In this document: one piece after another, positions 6,620-12,772 of the stretch
How positions within the stretch are numbered: the stretch's first letter is position 1
Layout: each line of letters opens with the position of its first letter
DNA from: an uncultured Bacillota bacterium
Lineage (GTDB): Bacteria > Bacillota > Clostridia > Peptostreptococcales > Anaerovoracaceae
Assembly: GCA_946638265.1 (NCBI GenBank)
Contig: CAMPBN010000019.1
Span: 1 to 13,816 of the forward strand
DNA: 13,816 nt
Direction: 5' to 3'
The notes under the pieces: model-generated
The model's input: the letters and a program-made list of their open reading frames with translations, nothing else
The model's database searches: none
What the model was told of the DNA's origin: nothing
Program-made: the position numbers and the translations under genes

Positions 6620-8608
6620 CTAGCCCATGGTGGAATAAGCACCGATAACTGATGAATAACTGTTCATCTGATTTACCAGAGTCTCAAGAGATGAGAACTT
6701 GTTCCACCAATATTTTTGTCTGCTTTCCAGTCTGGTCTGCAACGTCTTGATGTAAGTTTTCAGATCCTTGATCTTGTTGGTAATGCTGTTTTCCGTGTCG
6801 GAAGCCGTATTGCCGATACCTGCTTTTTCTATCAGTGTACCGCGGGAACCCTTGGCACCGCTGGTCTTGATAGCGCTGTTCATGGCATCTTCCACAGCCT
6901 GACCGAATCCGGTTTCTCCGAGGAAGAAGTCCTTAATCTTTTCGGAGTCGTTGGAAAGAGCGGTATCGAGCTTGGTCTCATCGATGGTGAGTTTGCCGTT
7001 TGCAGACCATCCTGCACTCTGTACGCCCATCTGGTAGAGGGAGTAGCCGTTGAAGGAGGTGTACATCAGCTGGCTCAGCTTGGATGAGATGGAATTCAGT
7101 GTCGAATCGTTTCTCAGAATGCCGGCCTTGGCTTTTTCTTCCCACTTCTCAATCTGCTTGTCGGTCATTTCTTCCTTTTGAGCGTCAGTGAGAGGGGCAT
7201 AGTCTCTGTTAGTCTCTTCGGTACGGGCTTTGTTGATCATCTCGATCATCTCGTTATAATCATTGACAAAGTTCGTAACCAGATCCTTAACGGAAGATGT
7301 ATCTGACTCTGTAGTGATGTCTACAGCTTCATTCGTAACTTTGTTGAGGGTGAGGAACATGCCGTTTACCGAGATGTTGGTGTTGGAATCTCTTTCCACC
7401 TTCACGCCGTCAACATAGAATATTGCGGAGGCGCCTGCGGTAACGGTAGGTTCTTCGGCACTGTCACTTGTGAGTCCGAGAGCTGCCAGGAAGTTTCCCG
7501 TGGTGTCGCTCAGCTTAATCTCGCTGCCCGAACCGGTAGCTTTGGATGTCATGGTGAATGTATCCGTGACCTCGGAGTAGGTGAGTTCCACGCCTGCCTT
7601 GGAGTTGTTGATCTGATTCATGATGCTTCTCAGGGAAGCGTTGTCTTTGACGTCAAACTCAACACCGTTGATCTCGAATTTGTATTCGTTGTATGTGCTT
7701 TCGCCCTCGGTCACTTCGGTTCCGCCTGTGAGAGCGGTAGCGAATGCTCCGGCTTTGTCCAGAGCGGAGAGCTGCTTGTTAACTGCAATCTTGTTGGTGG
7801 CTCCGTTGGTGATGCCGAGCACTTCCAGAGGCTCATTGTCGCTGTTTACGGAGTAGATGCTGAGGCCCGAGCTGGAAGCCGTATCAAACTTCAGACCGCC
7901 TTCAGACGAGAAGGAAGCTGTCACTCTGCCTGCGCCGAAAGCCTCATCCAGCTTGGACTGGAGCGCGGAAGCAAATGCCTCCGATGCGTCGTCGCTTTCA
8001 CCGAGAGCCGTATAGAAATCGGAAACGAAATCCTGGTCGAAGCTGACCACCTTGGTGGTGCCGTCAAGCGTGAAGGAAAGGCTCTTGCCTGCCAGCTTGC
8101 CGACAACCGTATCTTCGATGTTGTCAGGATCTGCGTAGTTGTCTGCCAGAAGAAGTCCTGTCAGATTTACGGAACCGATGATATTGCCGGAAGCCGATGC
8201 AGACTTTATTTTCATGCCTGCTGCCAGCTGCTCGACTCTGTCGACCGAAAATGATGCCGAATAGCTTTCTGCGTTGGTTACGATGCTGACCGCTTCGCTG
8301 GAGGACTTACCTGTAATCGTGTTGAATGTGGAAGAACGGGTAATGTCCGTCTTGGAAGTGGAGCTGAGATATTTGTTCTGGAAATCCTGCATTTTGGTGA
8401 TGATCTCGCGATATGCCGCCTGCTGCCATTCCAGTTTTGTGATCTGCTGATTCTGCTTATCAATTTTGGTCTGTTCTGTCTGGGTAAGACTAGCAACTAA
8501 AGAATCGGTATCAATACCTGTGGCGAGACCGCCGACGCCGTTGATGCCGGAAAGAGTTGACGAACCTGATGTTTGATTGGTTGAAGTTGCAGAATTTACT
8601 GATGCCAT
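6620..8608 (-). CDS. fliD: Flagellar filament cap protein FliD (HAP2)
   Basis: A 662-residue protein with the two conserved ends of FliD. The N-terminus has GVGGLATGIDTDSLVASLTQ and a long helix through about residue 90 (FliD_N). The C-terminal part has RDYAPLTDAQ and EKWEEKAKAGILRND (about 468-502), the hallmark of FliD_C, and a heptad-rich final coiled coil from about 605. The middle (about 130-430) is Ser/Thr/Gly-rich beta structure, the variable outer domains. FliD caps the growing filament and inserts flagellin subunits. There is no signal peptide, as expected for a type III export substrate. An AAGGAGGT ribosome binding site lies 6 nt before the ATG. It is the first gene of its operon behind a sigma-28 promoter. 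The length is at the upper end of the family. Confidence 0.96.
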   Translation of the reverse strand: MASVNSATSTNQTSGSSTLSGINGVGGLATGIDTDSLVASLTQTEQTKIDKQNQQITKLEWQQAAYREIITKMQDFQNKYLSSTSKTDITRSSTFNTITGKSSSEAVSIVTNAESYSASFSVDRVEQLAAGMKIKSASASGNIIGSVNLTGLLLADNYADPDNIEDTVVGKLAGKSLSFTLDGTTKVVSFDQDFVSDFYTALGESDDASEAFASALQSKLDEAFGAGRVTASFSSEGGLKFDTASSSGLSIYSVNSDNEPLEVLGITNGATNKIAVNKQLSALDKAGAFATALTGGTEVTEGESTYNEYKFEINGVEFDVKDNASLRSIMNQINNSKAGVELTYSEVTDTFTMTSKATGSGSEIKLSDTTGNFLAALGLTSDSAEEPTVTAGASAIFYVDGVKVERDSNTNISVNGMFLTLNKVTNEAVDITTESDTSSVKDLVTNFVNDYNEMIEMINKARTEETNRDYAPLTDAQKEEMTDKQIEKWEEKAKAGILRNDSTLNSISSKLSQLMYTSFNGYSLYQMGVQSAGWSANGKLTIDETKLDTALSNDSEKIKDFFLGETGFGQAVEDAMNSAIKTSGAKGSRGTLIEKAGIGNTASDTENSITNKIKDLKTYIKTLQTRLESRQKYWWNKFSSLETLVNQMNSYSSVIGAYSTMG

Positions 8609-8678
8609 CGTTTTACCTCCTTGTAGAATAGAACAGATTTATCTTAATTTGCGTCTGTGTTTAAATCTTTCAATATTA

Positions 8679-8705
8679 TTATCGACTTGCCACAGGCAAA
8701 CTTAA
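8679..8705 (-). promoter_or_regulatory. Sigma-28 (SigD/FliA) flagellar promoter for fliD
   Basis: Read on the minus strand: TTAAGTTT (8705-8698), 11 nt, then GTCGATAA (8686-8679). The sigma-28 consensus is TAAAGTTT-N11-GCCGATAA, so each box matches 7 of 8 with exact spacing. The predicted start is near 8672, leaving a leader of about 63 nt before fliD. No good sigma-A promoter competes in this gap. Confidence 0.83.
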
Positions 8706-8784
8706 GTCGTTTCTTAAAATTTCCCTAAAAAAATCGGGCATATTTTGCATGCCGCTTTGCTCTTGATACACAACCGAAAAATAA

Positions 8785-8811
8785 AAGAGGGTGCGCCTTT
8801 GGCACCCTCTT
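8785..8811 (-). terminator. Intrinsic terminator after cheR
   Basis: A perfect 10-bp stem, AAGAGGGTGC (8785-8794) with GCACCCTCTT (8802-8811), and a 7-nt loop. On the minus strand it is followed by TTTTATTTTTCGG and begins 8 nt after the cheR stop, closing the cheA-cheR unit ahead of the fliD promoter. Confidence 0.9.
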
Positions 8812-8818
8812 AGTACAA

Positions 8819-9622
8819 TCACTCTTTTCTATAGATGGAAGGTGATACGTATTTGAATTTGTGGTTGATACCGGAGAGGGATTCACTGTGGCCTATGAAG
8901 AAATATCCTCCCGGAAGAAGGGCGTCGTAGTGCTTGTTTACGACCATTTCCTTCGTCGGCTGGTCAAAGTAAATCATTACGTTTCTGCAGAAGATAGCCT
9001 GGAACGGCTGCTTGAAATTGAACGGATCCAGCAGGTTGAAGTTGCGGAAGGCAATCTTCTTTTTCAGGCTGTCCACCACTTGACAATGCTTGTCGTCGAT
9101 CTGCTTGAAGTATTTGGTCTTCCATTCGACAGGCATCTTTTCCACGTCTTCAAGGTCGTACACGCCATTTTTTGCCTGTGTCAATACCTTGTTGGAGATG
9201 TCGGATGCCAGGATTGTGGAATCCCACTGGCTGGCTGCATGTCCCAGATATTCCTGTGTGATGAGAGCCAATGTGTACGGCTCCTGCCCGGAGGAACATG
9301 CCGCGGACCATACTCGCAGGTCCTTGGTCTTCAAAGTCTTGTCGATCCATGGGAGAACAGTGTCATGATAGAACGCAAAGTGTTCATTTTCTCTCATGAA
9401 ATAGGTGTGGTTGGTGGTGAGCTTGTTAACGATATTGATCAGCTCATCCGGATTATTTTCCAGGGACTTGAAATAGTCCATGTAGTTGGTGTAACCGTTT
9501 TCCGTAACGAAATTGCCCAGTCTTCCTTCGATAAGAGGACGCTTCTGGATGAGATTTACGCCACAGAAATCTTTCATTAATTTTACTATGTACTTAAATT
9601 CGTCGTCGGTCAAATATAACAT
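8819..9622 (-). CDS. cheR: Chemotaxis protein methyltransferase CheR
   Basis: A 267-residue protein matching CheR, which methylates glutamates on chemoreceptors using S-adenosylmethionine for sensory adaptation. The N-terminal helical domain (1-65) is followed by TTNHTYFMRE (69-78), the SAM-binding loop SAACSSGQEPYTLAL (106-120), the FNLLDP segment near 195, CRNVMIYFD (212-220) and GYFFIGHSESL (239-249). All expected catalytic-domain blocks are present and the length is normal. It has no C-terminal receptor-docking pentapeptide or TPR extension. AAAGGAAG lies about 10 nt before the ATG. It lies 91 nt downstream of cheA on the same strand and ends at a terminator, so it is probably the last gene of that operon. 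Confidence 0.96.
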   Translation of the reverse strand: MLYLTDDEFKYIVKLMKDFCGVNLIQKRPLIEGRLGNFVTENGYTNYMDYFKSLENNPDELINIVNKLTTNHTYFMRENEHFAFYHDTVLPWIDKTLKTKDLRVWSAACSSGQEPYTLALITQEYLGHAASQWDSTILASDISNKVLTQAKNGVYDLEDVEKMPVEWKTKYFKQIDDKHCQVVDSLKKKIAFRNFNLLDPFNFKQPFQAIFCRNVMIYFDQPTKEMVVNKHYDALLPGGYFFIGHSESLSGINHKFKYVSPSIYRKE

Positions 9623-9650
9623 TTCACAATCTTCCTTTCAACATCAGGTA

Positions 9651-9668
9651 TCATAAGAAAACTTATGA
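9651..9668 (-). repeat. Intercistronic inverted repeat between cheA and cheR
   Basis: TCATAAG (9651-9657) and CTTATGA (9662-9668) form a perfect 7-bp stem with a 4-nt loop, extendable by a wobble and an A-T pair, about 15 nt upstream of the cheR ribosome binding site. A second small stem, GCCGA (9686-9690) with TCGGC (9697-9701), lies nearer cheA. Neither is followed by a T run in the operon direction, so I read them as mRNA processing or stability elements rather than terminators. Confidence 0.4.
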
Positions 9669-9713
9669 CATATGGCTTTTTTAGGGCCGAGGCGCTTCGG
9701 CTGCCGTTCCGGT

Positions 9714-11846
9714 TTAGTAGTTGGCTAAAATGCTCGGAACATTGAGGATCAGGCTGATGGAGCCGTCTCCCAGAATGGTGCAGCCGGATATGCCGATGTC
9801 TCTGCCAATGAGCTGTGTGATGAATTGCGGCATTGGCTTTACAACGACCTGATGCTTTCCGATAAGCTCGTCTACGAAGAGGCAGGCAAGTCTTTCGCCG
9901 GTATCTACCAGCATCAGGATGCCGTCTTCGATGTTTTCCTTACAATCCGCAATATGGAACATTTCGCCCAATCGGATGATAGGGTAGCAGGCTCCGCGGA
10001 TCATGATCATTTCGTGCCCTGCAGGATCCATGAACGGCTGATCTGCCTCAGGCTTGAAGGATTCACGAATGTTTGAAATAGGAATGGTATAGATATGGTT
10101 GCCGATTCGGCAGTCCATACTTTCGATGATAGCCAGTGTCAGCGGAATCTTGAAGTAAACGGTCATGCCCGCACCCTTGGTGGATTCGATGGTGATGGTA
10201 CCGCCCACCTTTTCAATATTCTGCTTAACTACGTCCATACCTACGCCTCTGCCGGAGTACTCGGTAACTTTCTCCTTGGTGGAGAAGCCCGGTGCCATCA
10301 GAAGGTTGAAGATTTCTTTTTCGGTATAGTCGCTTTCAGGTTTGGTCAGGATGCCTTTTTCGCGGCCCTTGGCCAGGAGCTTTTCAGGGTCGAGTCCGTG
10401 TCCGTCGTCCGTGCAGGCAATGATGATGTCGCCGCCGAGGTTCTGTGCGGACAGGATAACCTGTGCTGTAGGCGGTTTGTCAGTCTGCGCACGCTCTTCT
10501 CTGGTTTCGATACCGTGGTCCATGGAGTTGCGGACTACGTGCATCAGAGGGTCTGCGATGGCATCGATGATAGTCTTGTCGACTTCGGTGGTCTCACCCA
10601 TGAGGATGAGTTCTACGTCCTTGTCCAGCTTTTTGCCCATGTCGCGGACGATACGGCGCATCTTCTGGAAAGTAGGTGCGATAGGTACCATTCGGAGAGA
10701 CATGGAAATGTCCTGCAGCTCGTTGGTGAGTTTGCGGAGCTGGGATGCTGCTTTTTCGAAGTTTTCAAGACGCAGACCTGCCAGATCCGGGCTGCCGGAA
10801 CCCATGGATTCGGAAATAACAATTTCGCCGACCAGGTCGTTGAGTGCTACCAGCTTGTCCAGATCTACGTTGATCAGGTTTTGTTTTACGCCGCCGCCTG
10901 TTGCGGGAGCTGCTTTGGCTGCACCGCCTGCTGCGGGAGCCGCTTTGGCTTCGCTGCTTGCGGCAGGAGCTGCCTTGGTTTCTGCAGGAGCAGGAGCTGC
11001 AGGAGGCGCTGCATTTTCACCGATGGAGTCAGTCAGGCTGACTGTGGCCACGCAAGGTGAGCCCTTGGCGGTGGCCAGCACTTCATCGGAACTCTTTTCT
11101 GAAAGTACGTGGCAATAGAAGCCTTTTTCCACGATGATGGCGGAAGCTTCAGGATTGCCGTCCAGGCTGGCAGGATTGGTCTGCACTACGCGACCGATGG
11201 TGTTCAGCTTGGTAACGAGCATATAAGCTCTGATATTTTCCATCTGGCAGCCTTCTGCGAACTGCGCATAGAGGAAATATGAATTTTCTCCGTCCTTTGG
11301 AGCATCATCCACAGGAGCGGGAGCTCCTTCGGCTGCAGGTGCTGCCTCTGCCGCAGGAGCCGCTTCGGCTGCCGGTGCGGGAGCAGGTGCTGCCTCGGAT
11401 TTGGCAGGTGCCTTTTCGGGAACCTGATCCGTCTCGCCCTTCAGCAGGGCCAGGAATTGCAAAATCTCATTGACCAGAGCATCATTCTCTTCGCAAAGAG
11501 GCTGCTCGGTCTGAATCTTTTCCACTTCTTCCTTGAGGAAGTCGGAAACCCTGAGGACCAGATCGAACAGATCTTCGAAGTGCTCCTGAGGGAGGCCGTT
11601 GTCACGAATAACGAAGAACAGGTCTTCGAGCTTGTGAGAAACGGAAGCGATGATGTTGAATTCCATCATCGCGGATGAACCTTTTACGGTATGCATGATA
11701 CGGAAAATCTCATTGATGTTTTCTTCCGAAAGTGCACCATTACTTTCTGCATCAAGGAGGATATCATCCAATTGATTCAGCATTTCCGTGGTTTCAAATA
11801 GGTATACGCCTAACATTGAATTGTTGCCATTGTCAAAATCACTCAT
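9714..11846 (-). CDS. cheA: Chemotaxis sensor histidine kinase CheA
   Basis: A 710-residue CheA, the kinase that autophosphorylates in receptor arrays and passes phosphate to CheY and CheB. Domains in order: HPt (about 10-115; MHTVKGSS, His52 is the phosphorylation site); Pro/Ala-rich linker (about 144-182); response-regulator-binding P2-like domain (187-275); second Pro/Ala-rich linker (278-320, with KAAPA repeats); dimerisation helices (325-388); ATPase with N box HVVRNSMDHGIE (436-447), DDGHGLD (480-486), APGFSTKE (518-525) and GRGVGMDVV (532-540); and a CheW-like domain (570-708). I chose the ATG at 11846 because AAAGGTGG lies 8 nt upstream; an upstream in-frame start at 11918 lacks such a site. 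All catalytic motifs are intact. It is the first gene of a cheA-cheR unit; no cheW, cheY or cheB is in the window. Confidence 0.96.
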   Translation of the reverse strand: MSDFDNGNNSMLGVYLFETTEMLNQLDDILLDAESNGALSEENINEIFRIMHTVKGSSAMMEFNIIASVSHKLEDLFFVIRDNGLPQEHFEDLFDLVLRVSDFLKEEVEKIQTEQPLCEENDALVNEILQFLALLKGETDQVPEKAPAKSEAAPAPAPAAEAAPAAEAAPAAEGAPAPVDDAPKDGENSYFLYAQFAEGCQMENIRAYMLVTKLNTIGRVVQTNPASLDGNPEASAIIVEKGFYCHVLSEKSSDEVLATAKGSPCVATVSLTDSIGENAAPPAAPAPAETKAAPAASSEAKAAPAAGGAAKAAPATGGGVKQNLINVDLDKLVALNDLVGEIVISESMGSGSPDLAGLRLENFEKAASQLRKLTNELQDISMSLRMVPIAPTFQKMRRIVRDMGKKLDKDVELILMGETTEVDKTIIDAIADPLMHVVRNSMDHGIETREERAQTDKPPTAQVILSAQNLGGDIIIACTDDGHGLDPEKLLAKGREKGILTKPESDYTEKEIFNLLMAPGFSTKEKVTEYSGRGVGMDVVKQNIEKVGGTITIESTKGAGMTVYFKIPLTLAIIESMDCRIGNHIYTIPISNIRESFKPEADQPFMDPAGHEMIMIRGACYPIIRLGEMFHIADCKENIEDGILMLVDTGERLACLFVDELIGKHQVVVKPMPQFITQLIGRDIGISGCTILGDGSISLILNVPSILANY

Positions 11847-11955
11847 AGTCTTATCCACCTTTTCAAATTTTGCTAGTACTAACGTTTGCAAGTCAGCATG
11901 ATATCTCAGCAGCGTCACAACGCGCTACTCGAAAACATCTAGCTATACAACATAG

Positions 11956-11984
11956 ATTATATCACAGGCAATCGGAATTTCCAA
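11956..11984 (-). promoter_or_regulatory. Sigma-A promoter with extended -10 for cheA
   Basis: On the minus strand: TTGGAA (11984-11979), a 17-bp spacer, and a perfect TATAAT (11961-11956) preceded by TG-A, the extended -10. The predicted start is near 11949, giving an untranslated leader of about 100 nt before the cheA ATG. No sigma-28 element is evident, so cheA seems to be expressed by the vegetative sigma factor, unlike fliD. Confidence 0.8.
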
Positions 11985-12085
11985 CTAATTTTGAAAATTT
12001 AGCAAAAATAATTTCAAAAAATTCTAAAAAATAATAAATTCGGAACCGCGGGAAAAAGATTCTGGAAAAAATTTGCAAAAACTTG
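11985..12085. other. AT-rich divergent intergenic spacer
   Basis: About 100 nt of A- and T-tracts between the cheA promoter and the first rightward promoter. I see no ORF, repeat or hairpin of note. The phased A-tracts just before the TTGACA at 12086 could act as an UP element or curved DNA for that promoter. Confidence 0.5.
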
Positions 12086-12114
12086 TTGACAGAAAATGTA
12101 AAAGATAGTAAACT
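12086..12114 (+). promoter_or_regulatory. Strong rightward sigma-A-like promoter (P1) upstream of the toxin unit
   Basis: A perfect -35 TTGACA (12086-12091), a 17-bp spacer and TAAACT (12109-12114), preceded by A-tracts. The predicted start is near 12121. It lies 78 bp upstream of the second promoter and would give a longer toxin mRNA leader of about 169 nt. No other gene is positioned to use it. Confidence 0.68.
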
Positions 12115-12163
12115 CTGCAATAGACATGACTTTAGGAACAGGATTTTCCAAAAATGTAAGTAC

Positions 12164-12192
12164 TTGACTTCGCTGAAGGGAGAGTGTAAAAT
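12164..12192 (+). promoter_or_regulatory. Toxin promoter (P2) of unit 1
   Basis: TTGACT (12164-12169), a 17-bp spacer, TAAAAT (12187-12192), with a predicted start at about A12199. The RNA would therefore begin exactly at the box AGAGTCATGGAAC. The same -35 and the same downstream box occur at the two leftward antisense promoters of this region, which supports it as a real promoter. Confidence 0.68.
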
Positions 12193-12249
12193 TTTGGCAG
12201 AGTCATGGAACATAGAGTGGCTGCTGATCGATTTCCCGAAAGGCAGGCG

Positions 12250-12303
12250 ATGCGTATGCGGAAGTTGCTAAAGGGGGAAAGGATTAGAGATGTCTTACTA
12301 TGA
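12250..12303 (+). CDS. Short leader ORF overlapping the toxin start, putative
   Basis: A 17-codon frame beginning MRMRKLLKGE, with a second in-frame ATG at 12256, that ends with TGA at 12303, 14 nt beyond the toxin ATG in another frame. GCAGGCG lies just upstream. Unit 2 has the equivalent frame at 12689-12730, also starting MRMR behind a better GAGGTG site, so the start region is conserved between copies although the rest diverges. This arrangement is what translational coupling by a leader ORF would need, as known for mok and hok. Translation is not proven and the frame is short, so chance cannot be excluded. Confidence 0.35.
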   Translation: MRMRKLLKGERIRDVLL

Positions 12304-12370
12304 GACATTGATGCTTATTTTGCAACTGGCATCGTTGGTTGTAGAAATAGTGTCAATGAATTCTAGATAG
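12290..12370 (+). CDS. Small hydrophobic toxin-like peptide, TxpA/BsrG (Hol-Tox) type I toxin family
   Basis: A 26-residue peptide beginning MSYYETLMLILQL and ending in SMNSR, essentially one membrane helix (residues 7-23) interrupted by a Glu at 19. The start M-S-x-Y-E-x-L-M matches the start of Bacillus TxpA and BsrG and the putative holin-like toxin family, whose members damage the membrane when their antisense RNA is absent. It is shorter than most members (about 30-60 residues) and lacks their Lys-rich tail, so activity is uncertain. AAAGGA lies 6 nt before the ATG. A 13-bp hairpin follows the stop by 2 nt, and a strong leftward promoter just beyond would make an antisense RNA over the 3' end, the standard type I layout. 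Confidence 0.7.
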   Translation: MSYYETLMLILQLASLVVEIVSMNSR

Positions 12371-12372
12371 AC

Positions 12373-12405
12373 GAAGACCACTCTAATGGCACTAGAGTGG
12401 TCTTC
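12373..12405. terminator. Perfect 13-bp hairpin shared by toxin mRNA and antisense RNA
   Basis: GAAGACCACTCTA (12373-12385) pairs with TAGAGTGGTCTTC (12393-12405) around a 7-nt loop. It sits where related modules have their bidirectional terminator, and the homologous hairpin of unit 2 has a proper T run. Here no T run follows on either strand, so termination may be inefficient, or the hairpin may mainly be a loop-loop contact site between the two RNAs. Confidence 0.65.
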
Positions 12406-12447
12406 AAAACCCATTCTTAAAAGCCACAGTTCCGTGACTCTTTTCTT
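12373..12447 (-). ncRNA. Unit 1 antisense antitoxin RNA, putative
   Basis: The leftward promoter predicts a start near 12447 (RNA beginning AAGAAAAGAGTC) reading through the box AGAGTCACGGAACTGTGGCT and into the 13-bp hairpin, overlapping the toxin mRNA 3' end. The 3' end is uncertain because the hairpin lacks a T run and the RNA may extend into the toxin ORF (12290-12370). The size is about 75 nt if it ends at the hairpin. The role as antitoxin is inferred from the position and from similarity of layout to txpA-RatA and bsrG-SR4. Confidence 0.6.
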
Positions 12448-12453
12448 GCCTGT

Positions 12454-12483
12454 ATTATATTCCTTCATTGCGCCAAAAGTCAA
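12454..12483 (-). promoter_or_regulatory. Strong leftward promoter of unit 1 antisense RNA
   Basis: On the minus strand: TTGACT (12483-12478), an 18-bp spacer, and a perfect TATAAT (12459-12454). It has no coding gene to serve on that strand other than the antisense RNA. The paralogous promoter of unit 2 has identical boxes and spacing. Confidence 0.78.
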
Positions 12484-12598
12484 CAGTAATGTATCTCACT
12501 TTACTTTCCATTTCCTATGCTCTAGAATGATAGATGTGTTTATTCATATCCGTTATTTCTATTGGCCCAAGGAAAGGAGCGTAAAGAGGGCCTGCAAA
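12484..12598. other. Spacer between unit 1 and unit 2
   Basis: About 115 nt without a convincing gene or promoter. It includes GGAAAGGAG at 12571-12579, which looks like a ribosome binding site but is not followed by a usable start. Nothing else stands out. Confidence 0.4.
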
Positions 12599-12732
12599 TC
12601 GACTCTGCGGGCGGAGAATTCCGGCAAACAGAGTCGCATAGAATAGAGTGGCTTGCTGATCAAATTTTCAAATTTCTGATGCGAGGTGATGCGAATGCGT
12701 GACTTCCGGGGGATTTGGGAGAGGAGATAGAT
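12599..12732 (+). pseudogene. Unit 2 toxin-side remnant with toxin ORF deleted
   Basis: This stretch aligns with the unit 1 toxin mRNA. It has a TCGACT in place of TTGACT, then AGAGTCGCA (12630-12638), TAGAGTGGCTTGCTGATC (12644-12661), a GATGCGAATGCG leader (12688-12699) and a GGGGGATTTGGGAGAGG segment, before GAGATAGATGAAACCCACTC joins the hairpin. The toxin coding part is missing: leader-box to hairpin distance is 103 nt here against 174 nt in unit 1. The -10 is also lost. What remains is a possible 13-codon frame, MRMRDFRGIWERR, at 12689-12730 behind GAGGTG. I call it a remnant rather than a gene. Confidence 0.65.
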
Positions 12733-12772
12733 GAAACCCACTCTAGGTGCTAGCTGAGTGGGTTTCTTTTTT
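12733..12772 (+). terminator. Unit 2 hairpin terminator
   Basis: An 11-bp perfect stem, GAAACCCACTC (12733-12743) with GAGTGGGTTTC (12756-12766), and a 12-nt loop, followed by six T residues (12767-12772) on the plus strand. This is a canonical rightward terminator and the homologue of the unit 1 hairpin. It also isolates the downstream SLH gene from read-through. Confidence 0.85.

Larger units (their letters stand above)
12199..12441. repeat. Unit 1 inverted repeat pair framing the toxin module
   Basis: The left arm at 12199-12222 (starts AGAGTCATGGAAC, ends GTGGCT) is an imperfect inverted copy of the right arm at 12422-12441 (AGCCACAGTTCCGTGACTCT). Because each arm lies at the 5' end of an inward transcript, the toxin mRNA and the antisense RNA start with nearly the same sequence. 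A matching pair is present in unit 2. Confidence 0.75.

Noticed and set aside
8861..9580. 239-codon plus-strand open frame antisense to cheR
   Set aside because: It is fully covered by a clear CheR gene in the other direction, and no family motif is seen in its translation.
10095..11118. Long plus-strand open frames antisense to cheA
   Set aside because: They lie opposite the conserved CheA kinase domains and the Ala/Pro linkers, have Cys/Ser/Arg-rich composition with no recognisable motif, and have no ribosome binding site or promoter. They arise from the codon bias of cheA.
11847..11918. 24-residue N-terminal extension of CheA
   Set aside because: The internal ATG at 11846 has a well spaced AAAGGTGG site and gives the normal HPt start; the extension lacks a ribosome binding site and family support.
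12298..12483. Minus-strand open frame over the unit 1 antisense RNA
   Set aside because: It spans the promoter of the antisense RNA, so its start would not be transcribed; the shorter internal ATG frame reads through the hairpin arms and has no good ribosome binding site.
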